Below are positions 10,002 through 18,225 of a stretch of DNA of 64,000 nucleotides, in pieces (position 1 is the stretch's first letter; every line of letters starts with the position of its first letter). The position numbers and the translations under genes were made by a program. Origin of the DNA: Psychrobacter fulvigenes (GTDB taxonomy: Bacteria; Pseudomonadota; Gammaproteobacteria; Pseudomonadales; Moraxellaceae). The stretch spans positions 1,550,001 through 1,614,000 of the forward strand of contig NZ_CAJGZP010000001.1 of assembly GCF_904846155.1 (NCBI RefSeq), read 5' to 3'. The notes under the pieces were generated by a model. That model did not search any database, was not told the DNA's origin, and saw only the letters and a program-made list of their open reading frames with translations.

Positions 10002-10040
10002 AAGGGCGGAATCAGATAACTGGTTCAGCCCTTCTTGTTT
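10002..10040 (+). terminator. Probable terminator
   Basis: AAGGGC and CAG pair with CTG and GCCCTT around an ATAA loop, with two internal mismatches, followed by CTTGTTT. It lies between the CAP lipoprotein gene and the convergent DUF924 gene. Confidence 0.55.
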
Positions 10041-10089
10041 AGAAAGTGTTTTCAGCTACGAAACGTGTAAACCTCTGCAAACTGCTGTC

Positions 10090-10755
10090 TTAAAATGATG
10101 AGTTCGGCTGCTTTAAGAAGGCTTCCTCTTCTTCAGTCGACTCACGATCTAATACGTCGTTACGATGTGGATAACGGCCAAATCGATCAATGATTTCTTT
10201 ATGACGGTGTTCAAAATCTAGGGTATTTGCATCATTTAGCTGCTCGAACAGCGGCAGATAGCGTTCATGTATCATCGTTGACTCAGAGTGCATAAACGGC
10301 ATAATAATAAACCTGCGCCACTGCATCGGCAAATTATCAAACTGAGGCTGTTTAATGGCTTCTTGTGCCAATACCAGTGCCATGCCATCCTGTGCAAAAG
10401 CATCCGCTTGCCCGCGACATAGATTGCGTGAAAACTGATCTAACACAATAATTTCTGCCAGTCTTCCAGCCAAAGCTGTGATAGAGCTGTTGCTGTCTGT
10501 CTGTGATGTTGCAAGCCGCCAAGTCACACATTCACCATGTTTTGCAGATTGCCAAATGTTGCCAAACTTCTCTTTTATCTGCTTATCAAAGTCGTCGTTT
10601 TGCGCAAACCAATATTGCTCATTGTTTTTATCAAACCAAAAATCCAAGACTGCACGCGCATCAGAGTTCAGATGCGTTAAGTCAATATTATTTGGATCGA
10701 GCTGAGATAAATTGGCTTGGCTAGTAGCGGTGGAATAATCGGTTGAGAGTGACAT
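10090..10755 (-). CDS. DUF924 family protein
   Basis: A 221-residue soluble protein of the DUF924 family (PF06041), helical repeat proteins with no assigned function. Family segments are visible: AVLDFWFDKNNEQYWF, ALAGRLAEIIVLDQFSRNLCRG, MQWRRFIIMPFMHSE and HRHKEIIDRFGRYPHRN. No signal peptide or membrane span. It stands alone on the minus strand, divergent from nspC with about 100 bases between. Confidence 0.88.
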   Translation of the reverse strand: MSLSTDYSTATSQANLSQLDPNNIDLTHLNSDARAVLDFWFDKNNEQYWFAQNDDFDKQIKEKFGNIWQSAKHGECVTWRLATSQTDSNSSITALAGRLAEIIVLDQFSRNLCRGQADAFAQDGMALVLAQEAIKQPQFDNLPMQWRRFIIMPFMHSESTMIHERYLPLFEQLNDANTLDFEHRHKEIIDRFGRYPHRNDVLDRESTEEEEAFLKQPNSSF

Positions 10756-10855
10756 AAAATATTCTAATTAAGATGGATTTAGTCTACTATAGCGCAAATA
10801 ACTAACCCTGTCATGGTCTGTCATGCTGCCAACAGCAGCTATTAGGTAACCTCTT

Positions 10856-12088
10856 ATGAATCCAAAAAATTCGCTACAAAGCAATAATTTATCACTACTA
10901 CCAACGCCATATTATCTGCTAGATGAAGCGGCAATCGTTGCCAATATGCAGATTATCGCGCGTCTGTGTGAGTTGTCTGGCGCCAAGGCATTACTCGCGC
11001 TCAAATGCTTTGCCACTTGGGGGGTGTTTGATGTGATGCAGCCTTATTTGCATGGTACGACCTCATCGTCGCTCAACGAAGTGCGTTTGGGCTATGAAAC
11101 CTTTGGCAATAATAGTACTGATAATAATGAAGGCAATGACAAAGATAAAAAAGAAACGCATGCCTATAGCGTGGCCTATAGCGCGGATGAAATCGATGAA
11201 GTTTTAAGCTATGCAGATAAAATTATCTTTAACTCAATCTCGCAGCTAAATGCTTTCAAAGAGCAAGCCCGTGCACAGAACATTCCAGTAGGGTTGCGAT
11301 TAAACCCAAAGACCAGCAACTCGTCATTTATCATTGCTGATCCTGCGCGGCCTTTTAGCCGTCTTGGTGAACATGACAAAGATAAAATTGCCGCCGTGCT
11401 TGATGAGATTACTGGGGTGATGATTCATAATAACTGTGAGAATGATAGCTTTGAAGCGTTTAGTGCAAGCTTGGCTGATATCGAAGACAGATTTGGTAAT
11501 GTTTTAGCCCAGTTAGAATGGGTAAGCTTGGGCGGTGGTATTCACTTTATCGCGCCTGATTATCCGCTGGAAAAATTAGCAGCTCGTTTAAAAGGCTTTA
11601 GTGAAAAATATGGCGTACAAGTTTATCTTGAGCCGGGTGAGGCAAGTATCCATGGCGCTGGCTCATTAGTCACCACAGTATTAGATACCATGCACAATGA
11701 AAAGAACTTAGCCGTCGTCGATGCCTCTATCGAAGCACACATGCTTGATTTACTAATTTATCGTGAGTCAGCGCCAATTGCGTCTATTAATGTAGAATTA
11801 ATGGATATTATGCCTGTCAATAAAGACCAAGTAGATGATGCCCCTGAAAATACTATTATATACGGTCGTTCTTGCTTGGCAGGCGATATATTTGGCGAGT
11901 ATGTACTACTTAGCCATTTACAAGTGGGTGATAAGATTACGTTTGGCAATGCCGCAGGCTATACCATGGTAAAGAAAAACTGGTTTAACGGTGTCAATAT
12001 GCCCGCAATCGTTATCCGTCGCCTGGATGGTAGTATCGATATTCAGCGCGAGTTTGATTATCAAGATTACAAAGCCAGTTTGTCTTAA
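10856..12088 (+). CDS. nspC: Carboxynorspermidine decarboxylase
   Basis: A PLP-dependent fold-III decarboxylase that converts carboxy(nor)spermidine to (nor)spermidine. The Lys that binds PLP is in ALLALKCFATW near residue 50; other family marks are the SVAYSADEI region, GLRLNPK, SLGGGIHF, LEPGEASI, and the substrate-side motif IYGRSCLAGD. 410 residues, close to family size. An insertion rich in Asn/Asp/Lys around residues 84-100 (GNNSTDNNEGND) is unusual and may be a surface loop. Its partner enzyme, a carboxynorspermidine synthase, is the next gene, so both steps of the alternative spermidine route are here. Confidence 0.92.
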   Translation: MNPKNSLQSNNLSLLPTPYYLLDEAAIVANMQIIARLCELSGAKALLALKCFATWGVFDVMQPYLHGTTSSSLNEVRLGYETFGNNSTDNNEGNDKDKKETHAYSVAYSADEIDEVLSYADKIIFNSISQLNAFKEQARAQNIPVGLRLNPKTSNSSFIIADPARPFSRLGEHDKDKIAAVLDEITGVMIHNNCENDSFEAFSASLADIEDRFGNVLAQLEWVSLGGGIHFIAPDYPLEKLAARLKGFSEKYGVQVYLEPGEASIHGAGSLVTTVLDTMHNEKNLAVVDASIEAHMLDLLIYRESAPIASINVELMDIMPVNKDQVDDAPENTIIYGRSCLAGDIFGEYVLLSHLQVGDKITFGNAAGYTMVKKNWFNGVNMPAIVIRRLDGSIDIQREFDYQDYKASLS

Positions 12089-12146
12089 TTTAACTGTTTT
12101 ATTGGCTTGTTTTATACTATTAAAAACAAAGGCTTAAGGCTATTTT

Positions 12147-12191
12147 TCGGTAAGTTTAATAACTATGTTTTTTATGCATTATTTTTACCGA
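12147..12191. promoter_or_regulatory. Inverted repeat upstream of Lys1-like gene
   Basis: TCGGTAA at 12147-12153 is complementary to TTACCGA at 12185-12191. It spans the region just upstream of a TATAAT box (12210-12215). It could be an operator or the terminator-like end of nspC; no factor can be named. Confidence 0.35.
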
Positions 12192-12209
12192 TAACTGAAT
12201 AAAAGTTGT

Positions 12210-12215
12210 TATAAT
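12210..12215 (+). promoter_or_regulatory. Candidate -10 box for the Lys1-like gene
   Basis: A perfect TATAAT lies 160 bases before the TTG start. No good -35 hexamer is seen at 17 bp, so an activator or an extended element may be involved. Transcription would start near 12222, at the beginning of a stable hairpin. Confidence 0.5.
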
Positions 12216-12372
12216 CGCCTCGGGCAAATAGCCATTAAAAAAATGGTGCTTGCCCGACGGGTGCGTGGGTTTTCCTCGGTCTTCCTTTTTAATTCACGCA
12301 TATCATTCACTCGTTTCTGTTTTGCATAGCCATATCAATGGTATCGACAGGGACACAAAGGAGGATTGTTCA
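12216..12372 (+). ncRNA. Structured 5' leader of the carboxynorspermidine synthase gene
   Basis: CGGGCAA at 12221-12227 pairs perfectly with TTGCCCG at 12250-12256, and inside it GCCATT pairs with AATGGT around an A-rich loop. A GC-rich stretch and a T-run (about 12284-12290) follow, then about 80 unremarkable bases and a strong ribosome site. The arrangement suggests a cis-acting leader. I do not recognise a known riboswitch class. Confidence 0.45.
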
Positions 12373-13647
12373 TTGAACACAAACCAAAAAACCAACCAAA
12401 GCAAAAAAGACGTACTCATCATCGGAGCAGGCGGTGTCGCTCAAGTGGTCGCGCATAAGTGTGCGATGCATAATGATGTGCTCGGCGAGATTCATATCGC
12501 CTCACGTACTAAAGATAAGTGCGATGCCATCGCTCAAAGCGTAAAAGACAAAGCGAGCTTTAAGCAAGCTGCTGTCTTGCATACGCACCAAGTCGATGCT
12601 ATGGACAGCCAAGCTGTCATCGATCTTATCAACGATACGGGCATTCAAATCCTAATCAATGTCGGCTCGGCATTTATCAATATGACTGTATTAGAAGCTT
12701 GTATTGAGACGGGCACTGCCTATATCGATACTGCCATTCATGAAGATCCACGCAAGATTTGTGAGACGCCGCCATGGTATGACAACTATGAATGGAAACG
12801 CAAACAGCGCTGTGCGGACAATAATGTAACGGCAATCTTAGGTGCAGGATTTGATCCAGGTATGGTCAATGCCTATGCGCGTCTTGGCTATGACATGATG
12901 GATGCCGGTTCGGTGACTGATATTGATATTATCGATATCAATGCAGGTAGCCACGGAAAGTACTTCGCGACCAACTTCGACCCTGAGATTAATTTCCGTG
13001 AATTTACCGGTACGGTCTACTCTTGGCAGGACAGCAAATGGCAGTCTAACAAGATGTTTGAAGTGAAGCGTACCGATGATTTGCCAGTCGTTGGCGTGCA
13101 AAACAGTTACTTAAGTGGTCATGACGAGATTCATTCCTTATCAGCCAATTTAGACGTGCCGAATATTCGCTTTTGGATGGGTTTTGGTGAGCACTACATT
13201 AATGTCTTCACTGTACTACAAAGTTTAGGTCTGTTGTCTGAGCAGCCGGTGATGACTGCGGAAGGACAAGAAGTGATTCCGTTAAAAGTGGTCAAAGCTG
13301 TATTACCAGATCCAAGCTCTCTTGCGCCGAATTATACGGGCAAGACCTGCATCGGTGACAAGGTTAAAGGTAAAATAAACGGCGTTGATACTGAAGTATT
13401 TATCTATAATATCTCAGATCATAAAGAAGCTTATAACGAGGTCGGTAGCCAAGGTATCTCTTATACCGCAGGCGTGCCACCTGTTGCTGCTGCGATGCTG
13501 GTTGCGACTGGTGAGTGGGATGCTGGCAAGATGGTCAACGTTGAAGAGCTGGATGCCAAGCCATTTATCAATCTATTGAATAAGATTGGTTTGCCAACGC
13601 GTATCAAAGATAGCGCGGGTGATAGAGCATTAGAGTTTGATATTTAA
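12373..13647 (+). CDS. Carboxynorspermidine synthase (saccharopine dehydrogenase-like)
   Basis: A saccharopine dehydrogenase family NAD(P)H enzyme (PF03435) that reductively couples aspartate semialdehyde to a diamine, giving carboxy(nor)spermidine. Seen: the Rossmann motif VLIIGAGGVAQVVAHK at the N-terminus, HIASRTKDKC, NVGSAFINMTVLEAC, TGTAYIDTAIHEDP, GAGFDPGMVNAYA and the C-terminal SYTAGVPPVAAAML. The frame opens 41 codons further up, but AAAGGAGGA at 12357-12365 is seven bases from the TTG at 12373 and no ATG fits, so TTG is the likely start. It follows nspC by about 280 bases that carry a promoter and a structured leader. Confidence 0.9.
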   Translation: MNTNQKTNQSKKDVLIIGAGGVAQVVAHKCAMHNDVLGEIHIASRTKDKCDAIAQSVKDKASFKQAAVLHTHQVDAMDSQAVIDLINDTGIQILINVGSAFINMTVLEACIETGTAYIDTAIHEDPRKICETPPWYDNYEWKRKQRCADNNVTAILGAGFDPGMVNAYARLGYDMMDAGSVTDIDIIDINAGSHGKYFATNFDPEINFREFTGTVYSWQDSKWQSNKMFEVKRTDDLPVVGVQNSYLSGHDEIHSLSANLDVPNIRFWMGFGEHYINVFTVLQSLGLLSEQPVMTAEGQEVIPLKVVKAVLPDPSSLAPNYTGKTCIGDKVKGKINGVDTEVFIYNISDHKEAYNEVGSQGISYTAGVPPVAAAMLVATGEWDAGKMVNVEELDAKPFINLLNKIGLPTRIKDSAGDRALEFDI

Positions 13648-13734
13648 TACGCTATAGCTGCTTAAGAGCAACCTATCTATTATTGAATCGAGTTTGTTAT
13701 TGAATCCAGTACAAAAGATTGGGTAATTAATTGC

Positions 13735-13776
13735 AAAAGGACTGAACTCTGTATTCAACAGGGTTCAGTCCTTTTT
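13735..13776. terminator. Terminator between Lys1-like gene and bioY
   Basis: AAAAGGACTGAAC at 13735-13747 pairs perfectly with 13763-13775 around a 15-base loop, flanked by A- and T-runs. The genes converge, so it can work on both strands. Confidence 0.9.
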
Positions 13777-13828
13777 ATTTAAACGACAATATTTAATTAG
13801 ATCGTTGGGCGCTTTAGTACAGCTATGA

Positions 13829-14392
13829 TTATAGCTTTGAGAAAAACTTATGCGTTGGTACGACTAGGGCAGCTGCCAATACCGCTTTGATAATGCCACC
13901 AATGATAAACGGATACAAACCAAATTGTAGGACAGTTCCTTCTGGTACAAACAAAGATAAATGCATCAGACCAAACACAAAAGTAGCGGCAGTTGCGATA
14001 AGTGCAACCACAGTGCTCATAAAGTAGCTCTTTAATATGCCTTTATCACTGAAATACCCTAAAATGGCAACCGTGGCAATAAATCCGTACAAATAGCCAC
14101 CTGTAGGGCCAAAAAAGGCAGCAATGCCTGCAGAGCCATTGGCGAATACAGGAAGACCGATAGCGCCTTGGAACAAATATAGAAGTACTGCTGCTACGCC
14201 AGCCTTTCTACCTAATGAGAGACCTACTACCGTAACAGCAAGGGTTTGGCCTGTGATGGGTACTGGGTACATTGGTACTGAGATTTGCGCAAACAAAGCG
14301 ATCATCAAAGATCCAAAAATGGCTTTAATAAAAAAAGCGGCCTGCTCATGAGAAATAAGCCACTGTTTAGTCGATGTTAATACGGTTGACAT
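13829..14392 (-). CDS. bioY: Biotin transporter BioY
   Basis: The substrate-binding S component of biotin ECF transporters (PF02632), an inner membrane protein with about six spans; 187 residues, the usual size. Family motifs: ISVPMYPVPITGQTLAV, GRKAGVAAVLLYLFQGAIGLPVF and FFGPTGGYLYGF. No bioM/bioN genes are next to it, so it acts alone or with a shared module elsewhere. It is divergent from the gene at 14508, whose product has a biotin-protein-ligase N-terminal domain. Confidence 0.93.
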   Translation of the reverse strand: MSTVLTSTKQWLISHEQAAFFIKAIFGSLMIALFAQISVPMYPVPITGQTLAVTVVGLSLGRKAGVAAVLLYLFQGAIGLPVFANGSAGIAAFFGPTGGYLYGFIATVAILGYFSDKGILKSYFMSTVVALIATAATFVFGLMHLSLFVPEGTVLQFGLYPFIIGGIIKAVLAAALVVPTHKFFSKL

Positions 14393-14507
14393 AGGTATTC
14401 CTTTCTTATTGATTTATAGTGTACGGATGTATACTTGAATTAAAAAAATATACTATTGCTCATTGAGTTGCAACTTTTTATTTTAATAGCTTTGGGATCT
14501 AACTTTT

Positions 14508-15308
14508 ATGACAAAGAAGGCAATCAGTATCTGGGTGTATGATGACGAAGGTGTTAGTGAGTTGAGCGTAAGATCTGCATTAGCAACTGCCAAAACGAAA
14601 CTGTCAGCAAACTATACTATACAAGTGAGTACTATCTCTAGTAAAGATATTCTGGATAACAAACTCAATGAGGAGACGCAAGAATTAGGTGTTTTGATTA
14701 TGCCGGGAGGCGCGGACCTACCTTATTGCAAAAAGCTTAACGGACTTGGCAATGATATCATTCGTGACTTTGTTCATCGTGGTAATCTTTATATCGGTAT
14801 CTGTGCAGGCGGTTATTACGGAGCTCGTGACATTGAATTCTTTGGTGAGGGTTATGAGATTAGAGGTGCTCGTGAGTTGGCTTTCTTTTCGGGAACAGCA
14901 ATCGGTAGCATAAAGTCGTTGACCAATGGGCAGCTGTATGATGAGAAAGTAACTTCTAAGGCTGTCATTAACTTGGACTATGCAGATGGAAAGCAAGACG
15001 AAGTGTATTATCATGGCGGCTCATATTTTTTGAGCGATGAAAATGCTGCTTTTGATACGTTAGCTACGTACAGTGATGGTGAAAATGCCGTTATCAGCGG
15101 TGATTTTGGGCGAGGGCAGTATTTACTCTCAGGCGTGCATTTTGAGCTGTGTCCTGAGGTCTATGAACAATATGCACTCGCGCAAGCAAATGCTACTGAT
15201 ATAGAAAAAGAAAAGTCTTTGTTATCGGCCATCAGTAATGAACGCTATGGCGCGCTTATATACAAACAAATTGAGAATATGATTGCAGAAGTATTTAATA
15301 ACAACTGA
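14508..15308 (+). CDS. BPL_N-domain (glutamine amidotransferase-like) protein
   Basis: A 266-residue soluble protein like the N-terminal domain of eukaryotic biotin-protein ligases (BPL_N, PF09825), a class I glutamine amidotransferase-like fold. The motif YIGICAGGYYGARD carries the nucleophile-elbow Cys; VLIMPGGADLPY and the GVHFELCPE stretch (a His-x-Glu) fit the same fold. It lacks the catalytic ligase part. It may be a hydrolase or a binding protein of unknown substrate. Being divergent from bioY (about 115 bases between starts), it may take part in biotin handling, which is inference from context. Confidence 0.82.
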   Translation: MTKKAISIWVYDDEGVSELSVRSALATAKTKLSANYTIQVSTISSKDILDNKLNEETQELGVLIMPGGADLPYCKKLNGLGNDIIRDFVHRGNLYIGICAGGYYGARDIEFFGEGYEIRGARELAFFSGTAIGSIKSLTNGQLYDEKVTSKAVINLDYADGKQDEVYYHGGSYFLSDENAAFDTLATYSDGENAVISGDFGRGQYLLSGVHFELCPEVYEQYALAQANATDIEKEKSLLSAISNERYGALIYKQIENMIAEVFNNN

Positions 15309-15350
15309 TAGATGCGGCGTAGGGTATGCACGCTACGCATCTATCAGTTT
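15305..15350. terminator. Hairpin between BPL_N gene and htpX
   Basis: CTGATAGATGCG at 15305-15316 pairs perfectly with 15336-15347, followed by TTT. The BPL_N stop codon is within the left arm. The T-tract is short, so it is a weaker terminator. Confidence 0.65.
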
Positions 15351-15406
15351 AAAGCCATACCAGTGATATGCAGTAGCATTTCAAGTGTTTTATATCACGC
15401 TTCTTA

Positions 15407-16321
15407 CTATGCCTTACTAGGATTATACTTCCTCAACGCCGCAATACGGTCATCAAGCGTTGGATGTGAGCGGAAAAGGTTGGCGATACTAAAGCCTGTA
15501 GACTGCCCTGAGGAGATCGCAAAGGCTTTCATGCTTTCTGGCATTTGATCTGGACGTTGTGCAGAAGGACGCAAGGCATCAAGGGCACTAATCATTTTGT
15601 CTTTACTGGCAAGCTTTGCACCCATCTCATCAGCACGAAATTCGCGTAGGCGTGAGAACCACATCACGATAGCAGATGCCAAGAATCCAAGCAGAATATC
15701 CATCGCAATACTGGTAACAAAGTAACCAATACCAGGGCCATCGCTGGTATTCTTAAAGACAGTACGGTCAACGAAGCTACCGATAATACGGGCAAAGAAC
15801 ATCACAAAGGCGTTTACCACTCCTTGGATGAGTGCAAGGGTCACCATGTCACCGTTGGCCACATGACCAATCTCATGCGCCAAGACTGCTTCCACTTCGT
15901 CAGGTGTCATGTTTTGTAGTAGGCCAGATGACACCGCAACTAGCGCCTTGTTTTTATTCCAGCCTGTTGCAAACGCATTTGGCTGGGTGTTATTAAAAAT
16001 CCCCACTTCTGGCATACCAATATTGACTGCGCGGGCTTGTTTAGCGACGGTATCTACCAGCCATTGTTCCGTGGCATTGCTTGGCGTTTCAATGACAACC
16101 GTTCCCGTTGATCTTTTTGCCATCCATTTTGAGATAAATAGCGAAACCATCGAGCCAACCATGCCGTATATACCGCACATAATGGCAAGACTGGTGTAAT
16201 TTAGCCCACCTGCGCTGTGTACGCCACCAATCCCAAAAAATCTGGATAAAATACCAAACACGATGCTAAATACCACAATCACCGCTAAGTTGGTTAATAA
16301 AAACAATCCAATACGCATCAT
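15407..16321 (-). CDS. htpX: Protease HtpX
   Basis: A heat-shock and envelope-stress inner membrane zinc metalloprotease of family M48B, which helps remove misfolded membrane proteins. 304 residues. Seen: two N-terminal membrane spans, the zinc motif [11 protein letters not shown], two further spans, and the third zinc ligand in [17 protein letters not shown]. The C-terminus [15 protein letters not shown] is typical. The second ATG (MRIGLFLL) may be the real start. Single gene, upstream region shared with the MITE-like element beyond 16560. Confidence 0.95.
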   Translation of the reverse strand: MMRIGLFLLTNLAVIVVFSIVFGILSRFFGIGGVHSAGGLNYTSLAIMCGIYGMVGSMVSLFISKWMAKRSTGTVVIETPSNATEQWLVDTVAKQARAVNIGMPEVGIFNNTQPNAFATGWNKNKALVAVSSGLLQNMTPDEVEAVLAHEIGHVANGDMVTLALIQGVVNAFVMFFARIIGSFVDRTVFKNTSDGPGIGYFVTSIAMDILLGFLASAIVMWFSRLREFRADEMGAKLASKDKMISALDALRPSAQRPDQMPESMKAFAISSGQSTGFSIANLFRSHPTLDDRIAALRKYNPSKA

Positions 16322-16524
16322 TACGCTAACTTCCTAATTCAAATTTAATATTTTTTATGTTTTATGTTTTAACTTTACATTAAATGGCGTTGTTTTGATA
16401 AATAACAATCCCAGTTAATGTCTAAACATTACTGGCTGTTTATTAGTTTCTGCTGAGTGGGTAACTGTTGCCAATATTTAACCATGTTAAAAATCATAGG
16501 ATCATAACTAAGAACACATCACAA

Positions 16525-16558
16525 AAAACGCCCGATATATTATCGAGCGCCTTTATTA
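16525..16558. terminator. Hairpin in the htpX-tolB spacer
   Basis: GCGCTCGATAAT-type arms (CGCCCGATA with TATCGAGCG, one mismatch) follow an A-run and precede a T-rich stretch. It lies between tolB and htpX and would end tolB transcription on the minus strand. Confidence 0.6.
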
Positions 16559-16561
16559 TAT

Positions 16562-16734
16562 TAGGGTGTGTCCTCATTTTGAAAATGATAATAAAAATGA
16601 GATAAATTGAAGTCAAACAAGGAAAATAACGCAGATAATATCGGGATACTAGCCAGTTATTTGACGCCGTTTGGCAAAATTTAGCCATTTTTAGTCCATT
16701 TAGATGCAATCGTTCAGATTTAGGACACGCCCTA
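16562..16734. mobile_element. MITE-like element with TAGGG(C/T)GTGTCCT ends
   Basis: The 173-base segment begins TAGGGTGTGTCCT and ends with the inverted complement of TAGGGCGTGTCCT, one mismatch in 13. A TA at each end may be the target duplication. It has no convincing gene inside, although it contains a 71-codon minus-strand frame that runs over its edge. It resembles the second element at 20956-21224 in its first ten bases. Confidence 0.65.
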
Positions 16735-16756
16735 ACGACCTTACAAAATAATAGAG

Positions 16757-18055
16757 TTATTTAGGACTTGCTGACCATACTGGTGAGCGGATGATACCTT
16801 GTCCTGACTTGCCAAATGCTTCGCCACCATTTAGAGATTTGATGGTCAATACCCCTTTACCACCTTGGATAGAAGCGTAAACGACACGTTTGCCATTCGG
16901 TGAGAAGCTTGGGGCTTCATCAATGCCAGTATTACCAAGATTGGTGGTCACTGCGCCATTGCTATTCATAATGGCTGCTGAACGACCACTTAAAAAAGCA
17001 ATTTGGCTACCGTCACTATTGAACTGTGGGCTGGTCGCATAGCCACTATTAGACACTTGCGTAGTACGTCCAGTCCCAAACTCATGACGATAAATTCTCG
17101 GCTGGTTAAACCCTGTTCTATCAGAGACAAAAACAAAGGACTTGCCGTCAGGCGCATAGCTTGGCTGTACCTCACTGCTTGGCCAGTTGATTAATCTTCT
17201 AGGTTGACCGCCGCTGGCACTTATCTCATAAATATCCGCGCTGCCTTGATAGCTGCTAGAGAATAATATTTTGCTACCGTCAGGTGAAAAAGAAGGACTT
17301 AAATTACTGCCAGGGAAGGGTGTCAGAACGTTAGCACCGCCGCCACTAACGTTTTGTACATAGATGGTAGGATATGATTTTTCACGCTGCACACTATAAG
17401 CGATACGATTACCATCAGGTGACCAAGCAGGCGAGAAGATAGAACCATTGACTTCGGTGATGGTTCTGGCGTTTTCACCATCAGCATCCATGACCTTTAG
17501 GCGAGAGACTTTATCTTTACCGCGTCCAATTTCCTCGATATAAGCAATACGTCCTGAGAAGTCACCCGGCGTGCCAGTGATCAGCTCATAAACTTTATCG
17601 GCGATGACATGACCAGCATAGCGTAGGCTTTGTTGGTTGTTATCTGCGGTTAGACTTTGCTTGCCTTCAAGCACTTGGCCTGATTTTATCTCTATCACTT
17701 CATAATCAATAACAATTTTGCCTCGATTGCTACGGGTGCTACCAACCACTAGATAAGGAATACCTAGGCTTTGCCATACTGGTAAGGTGCCTGCTAGCTC
17801 ACTACTACTGCGCGGCTGTTGCGGCAGATCTCGACTGGTGACCGTCAGCTCCGTGCGACTCAAATCATTTAAAATAACAGGTGAAAGTACGCTATCACCT
17901 GCAAAAGGTACCAAAGCCACTTGGTTCTGCTGTACTGGGATCTCATAGTCTAATTGTAATACAACAGGTTCAGCGAACACACTAGGAGCAACCAGTAGGC
18001 CCGAAGCGCTGGCAAGTAATGTTATTAATAGTTTTTTGTGAGTACGCATAGCCAA
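16757..18055 (-). CDS. tolB: Tol-Pal system protein TolB
   Basis: A periplasmic beta-propeller protein of the Tol-Pal envelope system, which supports outer membrane constriction at division. 432 residues. Signal peptide at residues 1-28 (LLASASGLLVAPSVFAEP), an N-terminal alpha/beta domain, then propeller blades with repeated motifs such as FSPAWSPDGNRIAY, LSPSFSPDGSKILF and VQPSYAPDGKSFVF. The C-terminus (RSPVWSASPK) matches the family. It is the last of four genes tolQ-R-A-B. pal does not follow; a MITE-like element and htpX do. Confidence 0.96.
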   Translation of the reverse strand: MAMRTHKKLLITLLASASGLLVAPSVFAEPVVLQLDYEIPVQQNQVALVPFAGDSVLSPVILNDLSRTELTVTSRDLPQQPRSSSELAGTLPVWQSLGIPYLVVGSTRSNRGKIVIDYEVIEIKSGQVLEGKQSLTADNNQQSLRYAGHVIADKVYELITGTPGDFSGRIAYIEEIGRGKDKVSRLKVMDADGENARTITEVNGSIFSPAWSPDGNRIAYSVQREKSYPTIYVQNVSGGGANVLTPFPGSNLSPSFSPDGSKILFSSSYQGSADIYEISASGGQPRRLINWPSSEVQPSYAPDGKSFVFVSDRTGFNQPRIYRHEFGTGRTTQVSNSGYATSPQFNSDGSQIAFLSGRSAAIMNSNGAVTTNLGNTGIDEAPSFSPNGKRVVYASIQGGKGVLTIKSLNGGEAFGKSGQGIIRSPVWSASPK

Positions 18056-18140
18056 ATCAGGCTCCTAAAATCGTTAATAGATAAGTATGATGATATTTTA
18101 AGGGGATTATTACGTTAAGACAATAAGGCGTTCAGTGCAA

Positions 18141-18192
18141 GTTACTTAAGCAATTTACTTAAGCAGGTTATATAAGCAAATTACTTAAGAGG
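18141..18192. repeat. Four tandem 13-bp units between tolA and tolB
   Basis: GTTACTTAAGCAA is followed by three variants (starting at 18154, 18167 and 18180) with one to four changes. Each has a TTAAG or ATAAG core. It lies in the 170-base spacer of the operon. Confidence 0.8.
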
Positions 18193-18225
18193 ATATTGGC
18201 GATAATCTAAAAAGATGACACTCAA

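Noticed and set aside
12216..12300. A known small RNA such as SRP RNA, 6S or tmRNA
   Set aside because: The conserved SRP tetraloop region, 6S bubble and tmRNA ends are not present.
15312..15548. A plus-strand frame over the end of htpX
   Set aside because: It is opposite conserved HtpX sequence and starts in the terminator hairpin.
16494..16709. A 71-codon minus-strand frame across the MITE-like element
   Set aside because: It crosses the element's edge, has no ribosome site and resembles no protein.
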